Shown: one piece after another, positions 1 through 7,351 of the stretch | Layout of the letters: each line of letters begins with the position of its first letter | Position numbering within the stretch: position 1 is the first letter of the stretch | Position numbers and translations under genes: made by a program | The notes under the pieces: model-generated | The model's database searches: none | The model's input: the letters and a program-made list of their open reading frames with translations, nothing else | Told to the model about the DNA's origin: nothing | Origin: an uncultured Pelagibacteraceae bacterium | GTDB lineage: Bacteria; Pseudomonadota; Alphaproteobacteria; Pelagibacterales; Pelagibacteraceae | DNA: 53,208 nt | Assembly (NCBI GenBank): GCA_902607585.1 | Contig: CACLKP010000004.1 | Coordinates: forward strand, 1 to 53,208 | Direction of reading: 5' to 3'

Positions 1-2
1 AA

Positions 3-662
3 CTCTCAGGACATTACATTGATGTAAAACATCCAATGATCACAGAGAATCTAATGGGAATAAAGCGAATATTAGGAAGCTATCAAAAGGCAAAAAAACC
101 AATACTTATTAATGATTTAAAATCAATTGTTGATGTAATTGATAAAGACAAAAACGAAAAAAATAGATTTAAAAATAGAGCTTTAATTCTTTTGGGATTT
201 TCCGGAGGATTTAGAAGATCTGAGCTTGTGGCGATTGAACACGAAGATTTAGATTTTGTAACTGAAGGGGTAAAGATATTTGTAAAAAGATCAAAAACTG
301 ATCAATCTGGTGAAGGAATGATTAAAGCAATCCCCTACTTTTCTAATACAAAATATTGTCCTGTAACATCATTAAAAAAATGGATTGATAAATTAGAACT
401 TAAATCAGGAAAAATTTTTGACATATCAGATAAAAGTGTTGCATTAGTCATAAAGAAATATACTTTTTTAGCCGGACTAGACCCAAACAAATATTCAGGA
501 CATAGTTTACGTTCAGGTTTTGCTACGTCTACTGCTGAGTTAGGAGCTGAAGAAAGAAGTATTATGGCTATGACAGGACATAAGACTACACAAATGGTAA
601 GACGTTATATTAAAGAAGCAAATTTGTTTAAAAATAATGCCTTAAATAAAATTAAAATTTAA
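3..662 (+). CDS. Tyrosine recombinase / phage-type integrase, 5' partial
   Basis: This is the catalytic C-terminal domain of a site-specific tyrosine recombinase. Such enzymes cut and rejoin DNA through a tyrosine-DNA intermediate, usually to move an element into or out of the chromosome. Counting from the ATG at 36, the catalytic set is visible: Arg60 in GGFRRSEL, His156 and Arg159 in GHSLRSG, His182 in TGHKTT and the nucleophile Tyr191 in MVRRYI. The frame stays open upstream to the window edge (position 3 onward reads LSGHYIDVKHP), so the ATG at 36 is probably internal and the N-terminal core-binding domain lies outside. An FkbM methyltransferase gene begins 1 base after its stop. The family is certain; whether it is still mobile is unknown. 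Confidence 0.85.
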   Translation, partial: LSGHYIDVKHPMITENLMGIKRILGSYQKAKKPILINDLKSIVDVIDKDKNEKNRFKNRALILLGFSGGFRRSELVAIEHEDLDFVTEGVKIFVKRSKTDQSGEGMIKAIPYFSNTKYCPVTSLKKWIDKLELKSGKIFDISDKSVALVIKKYTFLAGLDPNKYSGHSLRSGFATSTAELGAEERSIMAMTGHKTTQMVRRYIKEANLFKNNALNKIKI

Positions 663-663
663 A

Positions 664-1356
664 ATGAATTTTATAAAAAAAATATATTACGAAAAATATT
701 CAAAAAAATCATATTCAATTAGCAATGTCGATTTGATAATAGATCGAATGTTTTCAAATTTAAATAATGGTATTTATGTTGATGTAGGCTGCAATCATCC
801 GATTAAATTTAATAATACATATTTATTGTATAAACGTGGATGGAGCGGCATAAATATAGATTTAGATTCAAAATCAATAAATGAATTTAAAAAATTTCGA
901 CCAAACGATTATAACATCAAAAAGATTGTATCTAACAATGATGAAATAAAAGAAATATATTTTTATCATGAAAGATCTGCAATCAATACATTAAGCAAAG
1001 AACTTACAAATTCTAGAAAAAATAAACCAAAAAAAATAATTAAAGAAAAATCCACAACATTAAATAAGATTATTGACGAATCTCCTTTTAAGGATAAAAA
1101 AATAAATTTAATTTCAATTGATATAGAAAATCATGAATACGAAGCGTTAGAAAATTTTAATTTTGATAAGTATAAAATTGATGCTTTTATTGTAGAATTT
1201 ACCGATATTAAGCAAAAAAAACTCGAAGTATATAATCAATCATTAGAATTTATACTTGATAGTAAAATATATAACCTTTTAGTCGAAAATAATTATAAAC
1301 TTATAAATTGGGTAAATTCAGATTTAGTATTTATAAGAAAAGATTTTAATTTATAG
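664..1356 (+). CDS. FkbM-family SAM-dependent methyltransferase
   Basis: A 230-residue FkbM-type methyltransferase, a family that O-methylates sugars or other small molecules. The SAM-binding motif I region is YVDVGCNHP, followed by NNTYLLYKRGWSGINIDL, and a later acidic strand reads LISIDIENHEYE. The gene sits 1 bp after the integrase stop and converges on a GT9 glycosyltransferase, so a role in decorating a surface polysaccharide is likely but inferred. It shares its whole motif I block with the FkbM gene at 34469-35212, so the two are paralogues. The substrate cannot be told from sequence. No clear Shine-Dalgarno sequence precedes the ATG; coupling to the integrase gene is possible. Confidence 0.85.
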   Translation: MNFIKKIYYEKYSKKSYSISNVDLIIDRMFSNLNNGIYVDVGCNHPIKFNNTYLLYKRGWSGINIDLDSKSINEFKKFRPNDYNIKKIVSNNDEIKEIYFYHERSAINTLSKELTNSRKNKPKKIIKEKSTTLNKIIDESPFKDKKINLISIDIENHEYEALENFNFDKYKIDAFIVEFTDIKQKKLEVYNQSLEFILDSKIYNLLVENNYKLINWVNSDLVFIRKDFNL

Positions 1357-1364
1357 ATCATCTT

Positions 1365-2366
1365 TTAAGGTTTTAAAACTTTTTGGTAAATCTCCCTTTT
1401 GAGAATATCAAAATTTGTTCTAAAAATAGGGTGATAATTATTTAGATAAGAACTAAATCTTTTATAAAAACCAAGTTTAGATTTTTCAAGTATATCTACT
1501 TTTATTACATTAAACGAGTTGGATGCGTGAGTAATTGCTCCATGGCATGATATTAAAATTTTTGAATTTCTTAACAATGACTCAATATCATCAAATGAAG
1601 GCTTATAAATTAGGTAAATCAGTTTGTTTAAATTTTTTTTTATGAATATTTTATCAGATATTTTTTCAAAGAATTTATTTTTTAGCCTATTTATAAGTTC
1701 TAAATCATTAATTCCAGTGGTGATTAAAATGTTATTTACTTTAGATATTTCATTTAAAAAATTGATAAATTCTTCATACTGGGGATTAATATTTGTATAA
1801 TTCTCTATATAAAATTCGTTAAACCATTTTTCATCAAGATGAATATGTATAAAGTCTTTTATCGAAATATTTTGTGAAAATCCGTTATCTTTTTTATGTT
1901 TTAAACAATCAAAATTGGTAATATCAGTGTTGATATTGCTACATTTTAATGAATCTTGATAAATTTTTATTAAATCAGTTGTTTCATCATCTTCAATAAA
2001 CTTTATATTAAAAATTTTCCAAAAAAAATTTATTCTGCTCTTTGATATAACTCCTACTTTATTTTTTGAGCTTAGAAATATTGACGATATTAATGATCTA
2101 TCTTTACCATCTAAGACGAGAACATAATCATATTTTTTTTTTGAGAGATTCATTATAAATTTAATCTTCTCTACCAAATTATTCTCCGGAAATTTTGTTA
2201 CATAATCAAAAAAATCAAGGGATTTAGCATAATCATGATTTTTTATTGAAGTAATTAATGTAATTTTAGAATTTTTTAAGTATTTTTTTATTGCGAGAAC
2301 TGCTGGGCAGGTAATAAGTAAATCACCTATACGATCGGTTCTAAATATTAGTATATTATTAACCAT
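1365..2366 (-). CDS. Glycosyltransferase family 9 (heptosyltransferase-like)
   Basis: A 333-residue protein of the GT9 family (ADP-heptose:LPS heptosyltransferase type), which transfers heptose or related sugars to lipopolysaccharide core on the cytoplasmic side of the inner membrane. The N-terminus NILIFRTDRIGDLLITCP is the hallmark GT9 start, with the GD motif near the acceptor site. Near the C-terminus, SCHGAITHASNS matches the conserved G-HGA-TH donor-binding region of the family. It runs convergently to the FkbM gene and lies 14 bp after the CgeB-like glycosyltransferase, in the same minus-strand glycan cluster. The exact sugar donor is not predictable, and the protein is divergent from WaaC/WaaF. 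Confidence 0.8.
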   Translation of the reverse strand: MVNNILIFRTDRIGDLLITCPAVLAIKKYLKNSKITLITSIKNHDYAKSLDFFDYVTKFPENNLVEKIKFIMNLSKKKYDYVLVLDGKDRSLISSIFLSSKNKVGVISKSRINFFWKIFNIKFIEDDETTDLIKIYQDSLKCSNINTDITNFDCLKHKKDNGFSQNISIKDFIHIHLDEKWFNEFYIENYTNINPQYEEFINFLNEISKVNNILITTGINDLELINRLKNKFFEKISDKIFIKKNLNKLIYLIYKPSFDDIESLLRNSKILISCHGAITHASNSFNVIKVDILEKSKLGFYKRFSSYLNNYHPIFRTNFDILKREIYQKVLKP

Positions 2367-2380
2367 TTAAAGTTTAATAA

Positions 2381-3361
2381 TTACTTATTTTCCCACATGT
2401 ACTTAGTTTTCCCATAATTTATTTCAAAAGTCTTATCAATAATATAATTAGCTACCACGGTTGAGTTAAAATATTTCATGTATTTCTTTTTTCCTTCTTT
2501 AGCAATTTTTTTTCGCGAATTATCATCCCTAGCAAATTTTTGAATTTTTTCAGAAAGGTTAGATAAATTTGAGTAAAATATTACTTCATCATTAGAAAAG
2601 AAATTATGATAAAGAGTATTCTCGTGAATAAAGGTGAGAAGTCCATTACCTATTAATTGAGTTAGTCTATCGCTACTATAATACTTTATTGGATTCCCTC
2701 TACTTAAGTTTACTCCCATTTTTGCATTAGAAATTGATTTAAAAAAAGAGTCGGCCCAAATAGGTTGGATATTATTTATTCCGTACAAATCAAATTTTAC
2801 ATTCGGAGTTATTTCAACCAGCCTATTAACAAAATCTGCTCTTTCATCATATTTACCTTTTTTTAATATACCTCTATGTACACCATGACTTAATGCGAAA
2901 AAAACATCCATGGAACAATTATTATTTTCAAAATTATTTAATACTTCAAAAGATGGGTCTGCAGGATTAGGCATAAATAAACATAACTTTTTTTTGGGTA
3001 AAAAATTTAATACATCTGGTGAAGTTGTCATAAAGTTTGCATCGGTAAATTCCATTTTATCTAATATTCTTAATTTATTTTTATTATAATCGGGACCATT
3101 TTTTATTAATGGATCAAGAAACCATTGTGCGGTTCTTAAATTCTTATAATTATCTTTCAAATATGCTAACGTTTTATCTTTGATTAAATCAGCATGTCCA
3201 AATATTAACAAGTCTGGTTTATAATTATAAACTGTGTTTATTAATTTTTCGTTTAAAGTTTTTGCTCCTGTATAGTCATTTAAGCTTTTATAATGTTTAA
3301 CGATATCTCTATCACTAAATTCTAATACACTATGACCTAATCTTATAAATCCATTATTCAA
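2381..3361 (-). CDS. CgeB-like glycosyltransferase (downstream half of a frameshifted gene)
   Basis: A 326-residue CgeB/GT1-type glycosyltransferase lacking its first residues. The C-terminal half contains the group-1 donor domain (YYSSDRLTQLIGNGLL, then a stretch ending in IAKEGKKKYMKYFNS). The only start in this frame is a TTG at 3361, and it begins abruptly at NNGFIRLGHSVLEFSDRD. The missing N-terminal strand, LRILHVTNFNERHDGRLF, is found at the end of the overlapping upstream ORF in another frame. Adding one T to the T7 run (3377-3383, minus strand) would join them as GRLF-FNTGRRLNNGFIRLGH. The intact gene was therefore probably one continuous GT4-CgeB fusion or, less likely, two overlapping genes. 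Neighbours support a role in polysaccharide assembly. Confidence 0.75.
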   Translation of the reverse strand: MNNGFIRLGHSVLEFSDRDIVKHYKSLNDYTGAKTLNEKLINTVYNYKPDLLIFGHADLIKDKTLAYLKDNYKNLRTAQWFLDPLIKNGPDYNKNKLRILDKMEFTDANFMTTSPDVLNFLPKKKLCLFMPNPADPSFEVLNNFENNNCSMDVFFALSHGVHRGILKKGKYDERADFVNRLVEITPNVKFDLYGINNIQPIWADSFFKSISNAKMGVNLSRGNPIKYYSSDRLTQLIGNGLLTFIHENTLYHNFFSNDEVIFYSNLSNLSEKIQKFARDDNSRKKIAKEGKKKYMKYFNSTVVANYIIDKTFEINYGKTKYMWENK

Positions 3362-4524
3362 TCTTCTTCCTGTATTAAAAAAAGCCTTCCATCATGCCGT
3401 TCATTAAAATTGGTGACATGCAAAATACGTAAACTTTTAGCTAAATTTAAATTAATTTTATTGGGATGAGTCGATATATTTAAAAGTTTATCTCTATAAT
3501 CATCTATATCTTTAGAGCTTACTTTATTTGTATGAAAAAAATACTTTATAGAAAGTTTTTGCATTTGAATTCTTTCTTTTTTGTTTTCAATTAAATTTTT
3601 TATTGCCCTGTAAACTGAATCAACGCTTAATTCTTTTAGAATAACACCATGAGTAACAGTTTCTGGTAAACCTCCCTTGTTACTAATAATAGTTGCGCAG
3701 CCCCTACTACTAGCTTCTAGGCTTGTTCTTCCTAAGGGTTCATCCCACCTGGAGCAAGCAACAGCTATACTTGTTTTTTCAAAAATCTTTAGTACTTTGT
3801 CGTGATTTATAAAACCAAGATTATTTAATCTTTTATGTTTGTAACTAAGTATGGCCCTAGGTTCATCACCAATAACTATAGCTTTCCAATTTTTGTATCT
3901 TTTTAAAATTTTCAGTACTGCCTGTCCAAATAAATCATAACCTTTCGCTTGATTAAGTTTACCAACAAAAGTAATCCATTTTTCTTTATTATTTAAATTC
4001 ACTTTTACCGCGTTGGTAGATTGATAAATCACAACCATTTTTTCAGAATTAATATGTATACCCTCTATGCCTTCTAAAAATCTCTTTCTTGACCAATGGC
4101 TGTTAAAGATAATTTTCGTAGCATGATTTAATAGTTTTTTTCTATCAGCAACAGATCGTGATCCAGTCATAGTAAGCGGATCGTTATGAAAATATAAGAT
4201 TATTTTTTTATTTTTAGTTTCATTAAAAATTAAATGAAAGTAGTTTGGACGATTATGTATTTCGATAATATCCGATGGCGATTCTTTTTCATATTTTAGA
4301 AACTGATACACATAAATTTTGCTTCCACTTTCGATTATATTCTTTTTTAAGAAAATATTCTTATACGAAAGTTTGTAAATATTTTTTATATTAGTATTAC
4401 CATAAACAGTTACATTTTTTCTGTACTTACTTATTTTTACTGTATCTTTTACAAATAATGAAACAGCTCCAGCATAAATTGGAGAAAAATTTTCTTTGTA
4501 AGGTAGTAAGATTGAAATTTTCAT
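3358..4524 (-). CDS. Glycosyltransferase family 4 (upstream half of an apparent GT4-CgeB fusion)
   Basis: A 388-residue protein whose first roughly 340 residues form a GT-B retaining glycosyltransferase of family 4. The N-terminal domain ends around IIFNSHWSRKRF. The donor domain starts at WITFVGKLNQAKGYDLF and carries the EX7E-like stretch EPLGRTSLEASSRGCATI. The last 25 residues (LRILHVTNFNERHDGRLF...) do not belong to GT4. They look like the first strand of the CgeB-like enzyme encoded immediately downstream, cut off by a frameshift at a T7 run. Its start ATG overlaps the stop of the GIY-YIG gene (ATGA, 4521-4524), implying translational coupling. Likely role: adding a sugar to a surface glycan; the donor is unknown. 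Confidence 0.82.
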   Translation of the reverse strand: MKISILLPYKENFSPIYAGAVSLFVKDTVKISKYRKNVTVYGNTNIKNIYKLSYKNIFLKKNIIESGSKIYVYQFLKYEKESPSDIIEIHNRPNYFHLIFNETKNKKIILYFHNDPLTMTGSRSVADRKKLLNHATKIIFNSHWSRKRFLEGIEGIHINSEKMVVIYQSTNAVKVNLNNKEKWITFVGKLNQAKGYDLFGQAVLKILKRYKNWKAIVIGDEPRAILSYKHKRLNNLGFINHDKVLKIFEKTSIAVACSRWDEPLGRTSLEASSRGCATIISNKGGLPETVTHGVILKELSVDSVYRAIKNLIENKKERIQMQKLSIKYFFHTNKVSSKDIDDYRDKLLNISTHPNKINLNLAKSLRILHVTNFNERHDGRLFLIQEED

Positions 4525-4772
4525 CTATACTTATTTTTTATTAAATTCCTCAATTTTTTATTTTTCTTTATATAACATTCTCTTAAAATAGCTTCACTTT
4601 TAGTTTGATATTTTTCATAATATATTATTTTCCAAGATCTTCCTTTAGTAAATTTTGCTCCTTTACCCGAGTTATGTAAATCAAGCCTTTTTTTGAGATT
4701 GTTTGTATATCCCACATATGTTGTTAATTTAGAAAATTTGTAATTTCCAATTAGATACACAAAATAAGTCAT
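4521..4772 (-). CDS. GIY-YIG nuclease-domain protein
   Basis: An 83-residue single-domain GIY-YIG protein of the YhbQ/UvrC-N type, about the usual length for these small proteins. The sequence shows YFVYLIGNY (the GIY strand equivalent), TYVGYTNNLKKRLDLHN (YIG equivalent plus the conserved Arg) and a later Glu in SEAILRECYIKK, as expected for the metal-binding glutamate. Such domains cut DNA, but the cellular role of the small free-standing ones is poorly known. It is the first gene of a minus-strand unit and overlaps the GT4 start by 4 bp, an unusual partner for a glycosyltransferase. The coupling may simply be chance packing in a recombination-prone region. Confidence 0.85.
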   Translation of the reverse strand: MTYFVYLIGNYKFSKLTTYVGYTNNLKKRLDLHNSGKGAKFTKGRSWKIIYYEKYQTKSEAILRECYIKKNKKLRNLIKNKYR

Positions 4773-4795
4773 TTATATGAGAATTAATATTTAAA

Positions 4796-5638
4796 CTAAT
4801 TTAAAACAACTTTCTGTTTTTGTAAGCCTAATCCGTCTATCTTAAGTAGCATCTCATCTCCTGGTTTTAAAAATACTTGAGGATTTCTGGCCATTCCTAC
4901 CCCGGGTGGTGTACCAGTGGTAATAATATCTCCTGGATTAAGTGTCATAAATTGACTTAAATAAGAAACTATATGTTTGACATTAAAAATCATTTTATTC
5001 GTGTTCCCTTTTTGCATAATTTTTCCATTTAATTTAAGTTCCAGATTAAGATTTTGAATGTTCTTAATCTCATCTACTGTTACTAAATATGGTCCTATAG
5101 GCCCAAATGTATCACAACCCTTCCCCTTATCCCATTGACCCGATCTCTCAATTTGAAATTCTCTTTCGCTTATATCGTTTACAATACAAAAACCAAATAT
5201 ATGATCGTAGGATTCTTTTTCAGATATATATTGGGCTTTTTTTCCAATTACTATTCCAAGTTCAATTTCCCAATCAGTTTTTTTAGAATTTTTTGGTATT
5301 ATAACATTATCGTATGGTCCTGAAATACAACTATTGGCTTTAAAAAAAATAATGGGTTCTTTGGGTGGATTCATTCCGGTTTCAGCTGCATGATCGGAAT
5401 AATTTAAACCAATACCAATAAATTTTTCCGGATTTGAAACACAAGCTCCAATTCTCAAATTTTTTGGAATTTCTGGGAATTCATCAATTTTGCTATTTCT
5501 AAGCAGTTGTAGTGAGGAATCGTTTAAAGTGTGTGGATTTAATTCTGGAATCTTTGCTGAAACATCTCTAATAATTCCATTTTTATCAATTATTGCAGGC
5601 TTTTCTTTGTTTAAATTTCCGACTCTTAAAAATTTCAT
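4796..5638 (-). CDS. Fumarylacetoacetate hydrolase family protein
   Basis: A 280-residue member of the FAH superfamily, which hydrolyses or decarboxylates acylpyruvates and related 2-oxo acids with a divalent metal. The catalytic domain starts near residue 75 (FIGIGLNYSDHAAETG). The metal ligands appear as the two glutamates in DWEIELGIVIG and the aspartate in CIVNDISERE, and the family signature continues with GKGCDTFGPIGPYLV and GDIITTGTPPGVG. Length and motif set resemble ureidoglycolate lyase/2-keto-3-deoxy-fuconate hydrolase-type members. Substrate is undetermined. It ends 23 bp before the GIY-YIG start and begins a few bases after the tRNA-Glu CCA end, so it may read through from the tRNA. 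Confidence 0.85.
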   Translation of the reverse strand: MKFLRVGNLNKEKPAIIDKNGIIRDVSAKIPELNPHTLNDSSLQLLRNSKIDEFPEIPKNLRIGACVSNPEKFIGIGLNYSDHAAETGMNPPKEPIIFFKANSCISGPYDNVIIPKNSKKTDWEIELGIVIGKKAQYISEKESYDHIFGFCIVNDISEREFQIERSGQWDKGKGCDTFGPIGPYLVTVDEIKNIQNLNLELKLNGKIMQKGNTNKMIFNVKHIVSYLSQFMTLNPGDIITTGTPPGVGMARNPQVFLKPGDEMLLKIDGLGLQKQKVVLN

Positions 5639-5645
5639 AAAATTG

Positions 5646-5720
5646 TGGCGGTCCCACGGGGAATCGAACCCCGATTGGGTGATTGAAAACCACCTGTCCT
5701 AACCGTTAGACGATGGGACC
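5646..5720 (-). tRNA. tRNA-Glu (UUC)
   Basis: On the minus strand a 75-nt cloverleaf folds. The acceptor GGTCCCA pairs with TGGGACC, the anticodon loop is TTTTCAA (anticodon TTC), the T-arm contains GTTCGATTC, and the discriminator G is followed by an encoded CCA. Its 3' end points at the FAH and glycosyltransferase region, as expected if it once served as an integration site. Confidence 0.97.
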
Positions 5721-5782
5721 TCTTAAAGTATCTTTGTATTTATTATATATTTAATGTTGTTGCAATGATCAAAATGTAATTA

Positions 5783-7351
5783 ATGAAAAGTTTAAAAGAA
5801 AAAATTCAATCAGTTGTAGATATTTATAAATCTGGAAATTTATTAGAAGCAGAACAAGTGTGCATAGACCTAATTAATGAAAATTCTAAAGTACCCTTTT
5901 TATATAATCTGTTAGGTCTTATACTTGTTGGGCAAAAGAAATTTGTCCAGGCAATTAAATATTATGAACTAGGTCTTAAAATAGACCCAACATTTGCTAT
6001 AATTTATAATAATTTAGGACTTTTATTTTTTGATCAACAAACTGAAGAAAGCATTAAAAAAGCAGAAAATTATTATAAGAAATCAATTTCTGTTGACAAA
6101 AAAATACCAGAACCGTACATTAATTTGGGTAGTTTATATAATTCATTATTTAGGTATGAAGAATCCATTAATTGTTATAAAGAAGCAATACATATAAATC
6201 CAAAACTTTCACCCGCGCATTATAATCTGGGAATAGTTTATATTACCCTTGGCAAATATAATGAGGCTAAATTACATTTAAAAGAAGCTATTAAATTAAA
6301 TCCTAATAACTCCCATTCCCATAGATCTCTCAGCAGAATAACAAAATATTCTTATACAGATGAAAATTTTAAAAAATTAAAAGAATCATATGAAAATACA
6401 AATATGAATAATGTTGAAGTACGATCAAATCTTGCATTTGCATTAGGAAAAGCTCATGAAGATAATAAAGATTATGAGAGATCTTTTCTTTTTTATAAGG
6501 AAGCAAATCTTTTATATAGGAAAAAAATTAATTTTTCTTTAGATAACGAAAAAAAATTTTTTAAAGAAACTAAAAAAACTTATAACAGCGATTTATTTAA
6601 TAAATTCAAGGGTACTGGATATTCAAATAGTAGCCCGATATTTGTTCTCGGTATGCCAAGATCTGGTACTACTCTCGTAGAACAAATATTGTCGAGTCAT
6701 CCAAAAGTATTCGGCGCTGATGAAGTTGAGTTTATACCAAATTTGCTTAAAGAAAATTTTGATAAAGATAATGTAGAATTATATCCTAATGATATTGAAA
6801 ATTGCAATAAAGATATCTTTAAAAAAATTGGCAAAGAATATATTTCTAAAATGAAGAAAATTTCTAACAAAGCTGAAATTAGTACAGATAAATTACCAGT
6901 CAATTTTTTATCGATAGGATTTATAAAACTAATACTGCCGGAATCTAAAATAATACACTGTCTACGAAGTCCTGAAGATAATATTTTCTCAATATTTAAA
7001 AATCATTTCCCTAGCGGAAAAATAAACTTTGCGTATAATTTAGATGAAGCTACAGAATATTATAAACTTTATGTCGATCTAATGGAACACTGGAATTCAG
7101 TTTTGCCCAATTTTATCTTTAATATTCAATATGAAAACTTGATTTATAATACTGAGATTGAAATTAGAAATTTGATAAAATTTTGCAGTTTAAATTGGTC
7201 TGATAAATGCTTAAAATTTTATGAAAATAAAAGACCAATAAAAACAGCAAGTTCAACGCAAGCACGGTCTAAAATTTATAAATCTTCGATAAATTCATGG
7301 AAAAATTATGAGAAATATCTAAAAGAATATTTTGTTAAACTTAAAAATTAA
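5783..7351 (+). CDS. TPR-repeat sulfotransferase
   Basis: A 522-residue fusion of tetratricopeptide repeats and a sulfotransferase. Residues about 5-185 hold at least four TPR units (for example YNNLGLLFF, YINLGSLYN and HYNLGIVYI, each followed by a helix ending in NP). From about 285 a PAPS-dependent sulfotransferase domain begins with the 5'-phosphosulfate loop FVLGMPRSGTTLVEQ (loop near residues 290-297), and the 3'-phosphate region is likely HCLRSPEDNIFSIF. Such proteins are frequent in SAR11-type genomes; the acceptor (protein, sugar or lipid) is unknown. The gene is divergent from tRNA-Glu and converges on recJ so tightly that the two stop codons share TTAA at 7348-7351. Confidence 0.85.
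   Translation: MKSLKEKIQSVVDIYKSGNLLEAEQVCIDLINENSKVPFLYNLLGLILVGQKKFVQAIKYYELGLKIDPTFAIIYNNLGLLFFDQQTEESIKKAENYYKKSISVDKKIPEPYINLGSLYNSLFRYEESINCYKEAIHINPKLSPAHYNLGIVYITLGKYNEAKLHLKEAIKLNPNNSHSHRSLSRITKYSYTDENFKKLKESYENTNMNNVEVRSNLAFALGKAHEDNKDYERSFLFYKEANLLYRKKINFSLDNEKKFFKETKKTYNSDLFNKFKGTGYSNSSPIFVLGMPRSGTTLVEQILSSHPKVFGADEVEFIPNLLKENFDKDNVELYPNDIENCNKDIFKKIGKEYISKMKKISNKAEISTDKLPVNFLSIGFIKLILPESKIIHCLRSPEDNIFSIFKNHFPSGKINFAYNLDEATEYYKLYVDLMEHWNSVLPNFIFNIQYENLIYNTEIEIRNLIKFCSLNWSDKCLKFYENKRPIKTASSTQARSKIYKSSINSWKNYEKYLKEYFVKLKN

Noticed and set aside
5646-5720. Second copy of the tRNA-Glu 3' end as an integration repeat
   Set aside because: No other copy of the 3' end was spotted by eye in the window; the expected far border would lie outside.
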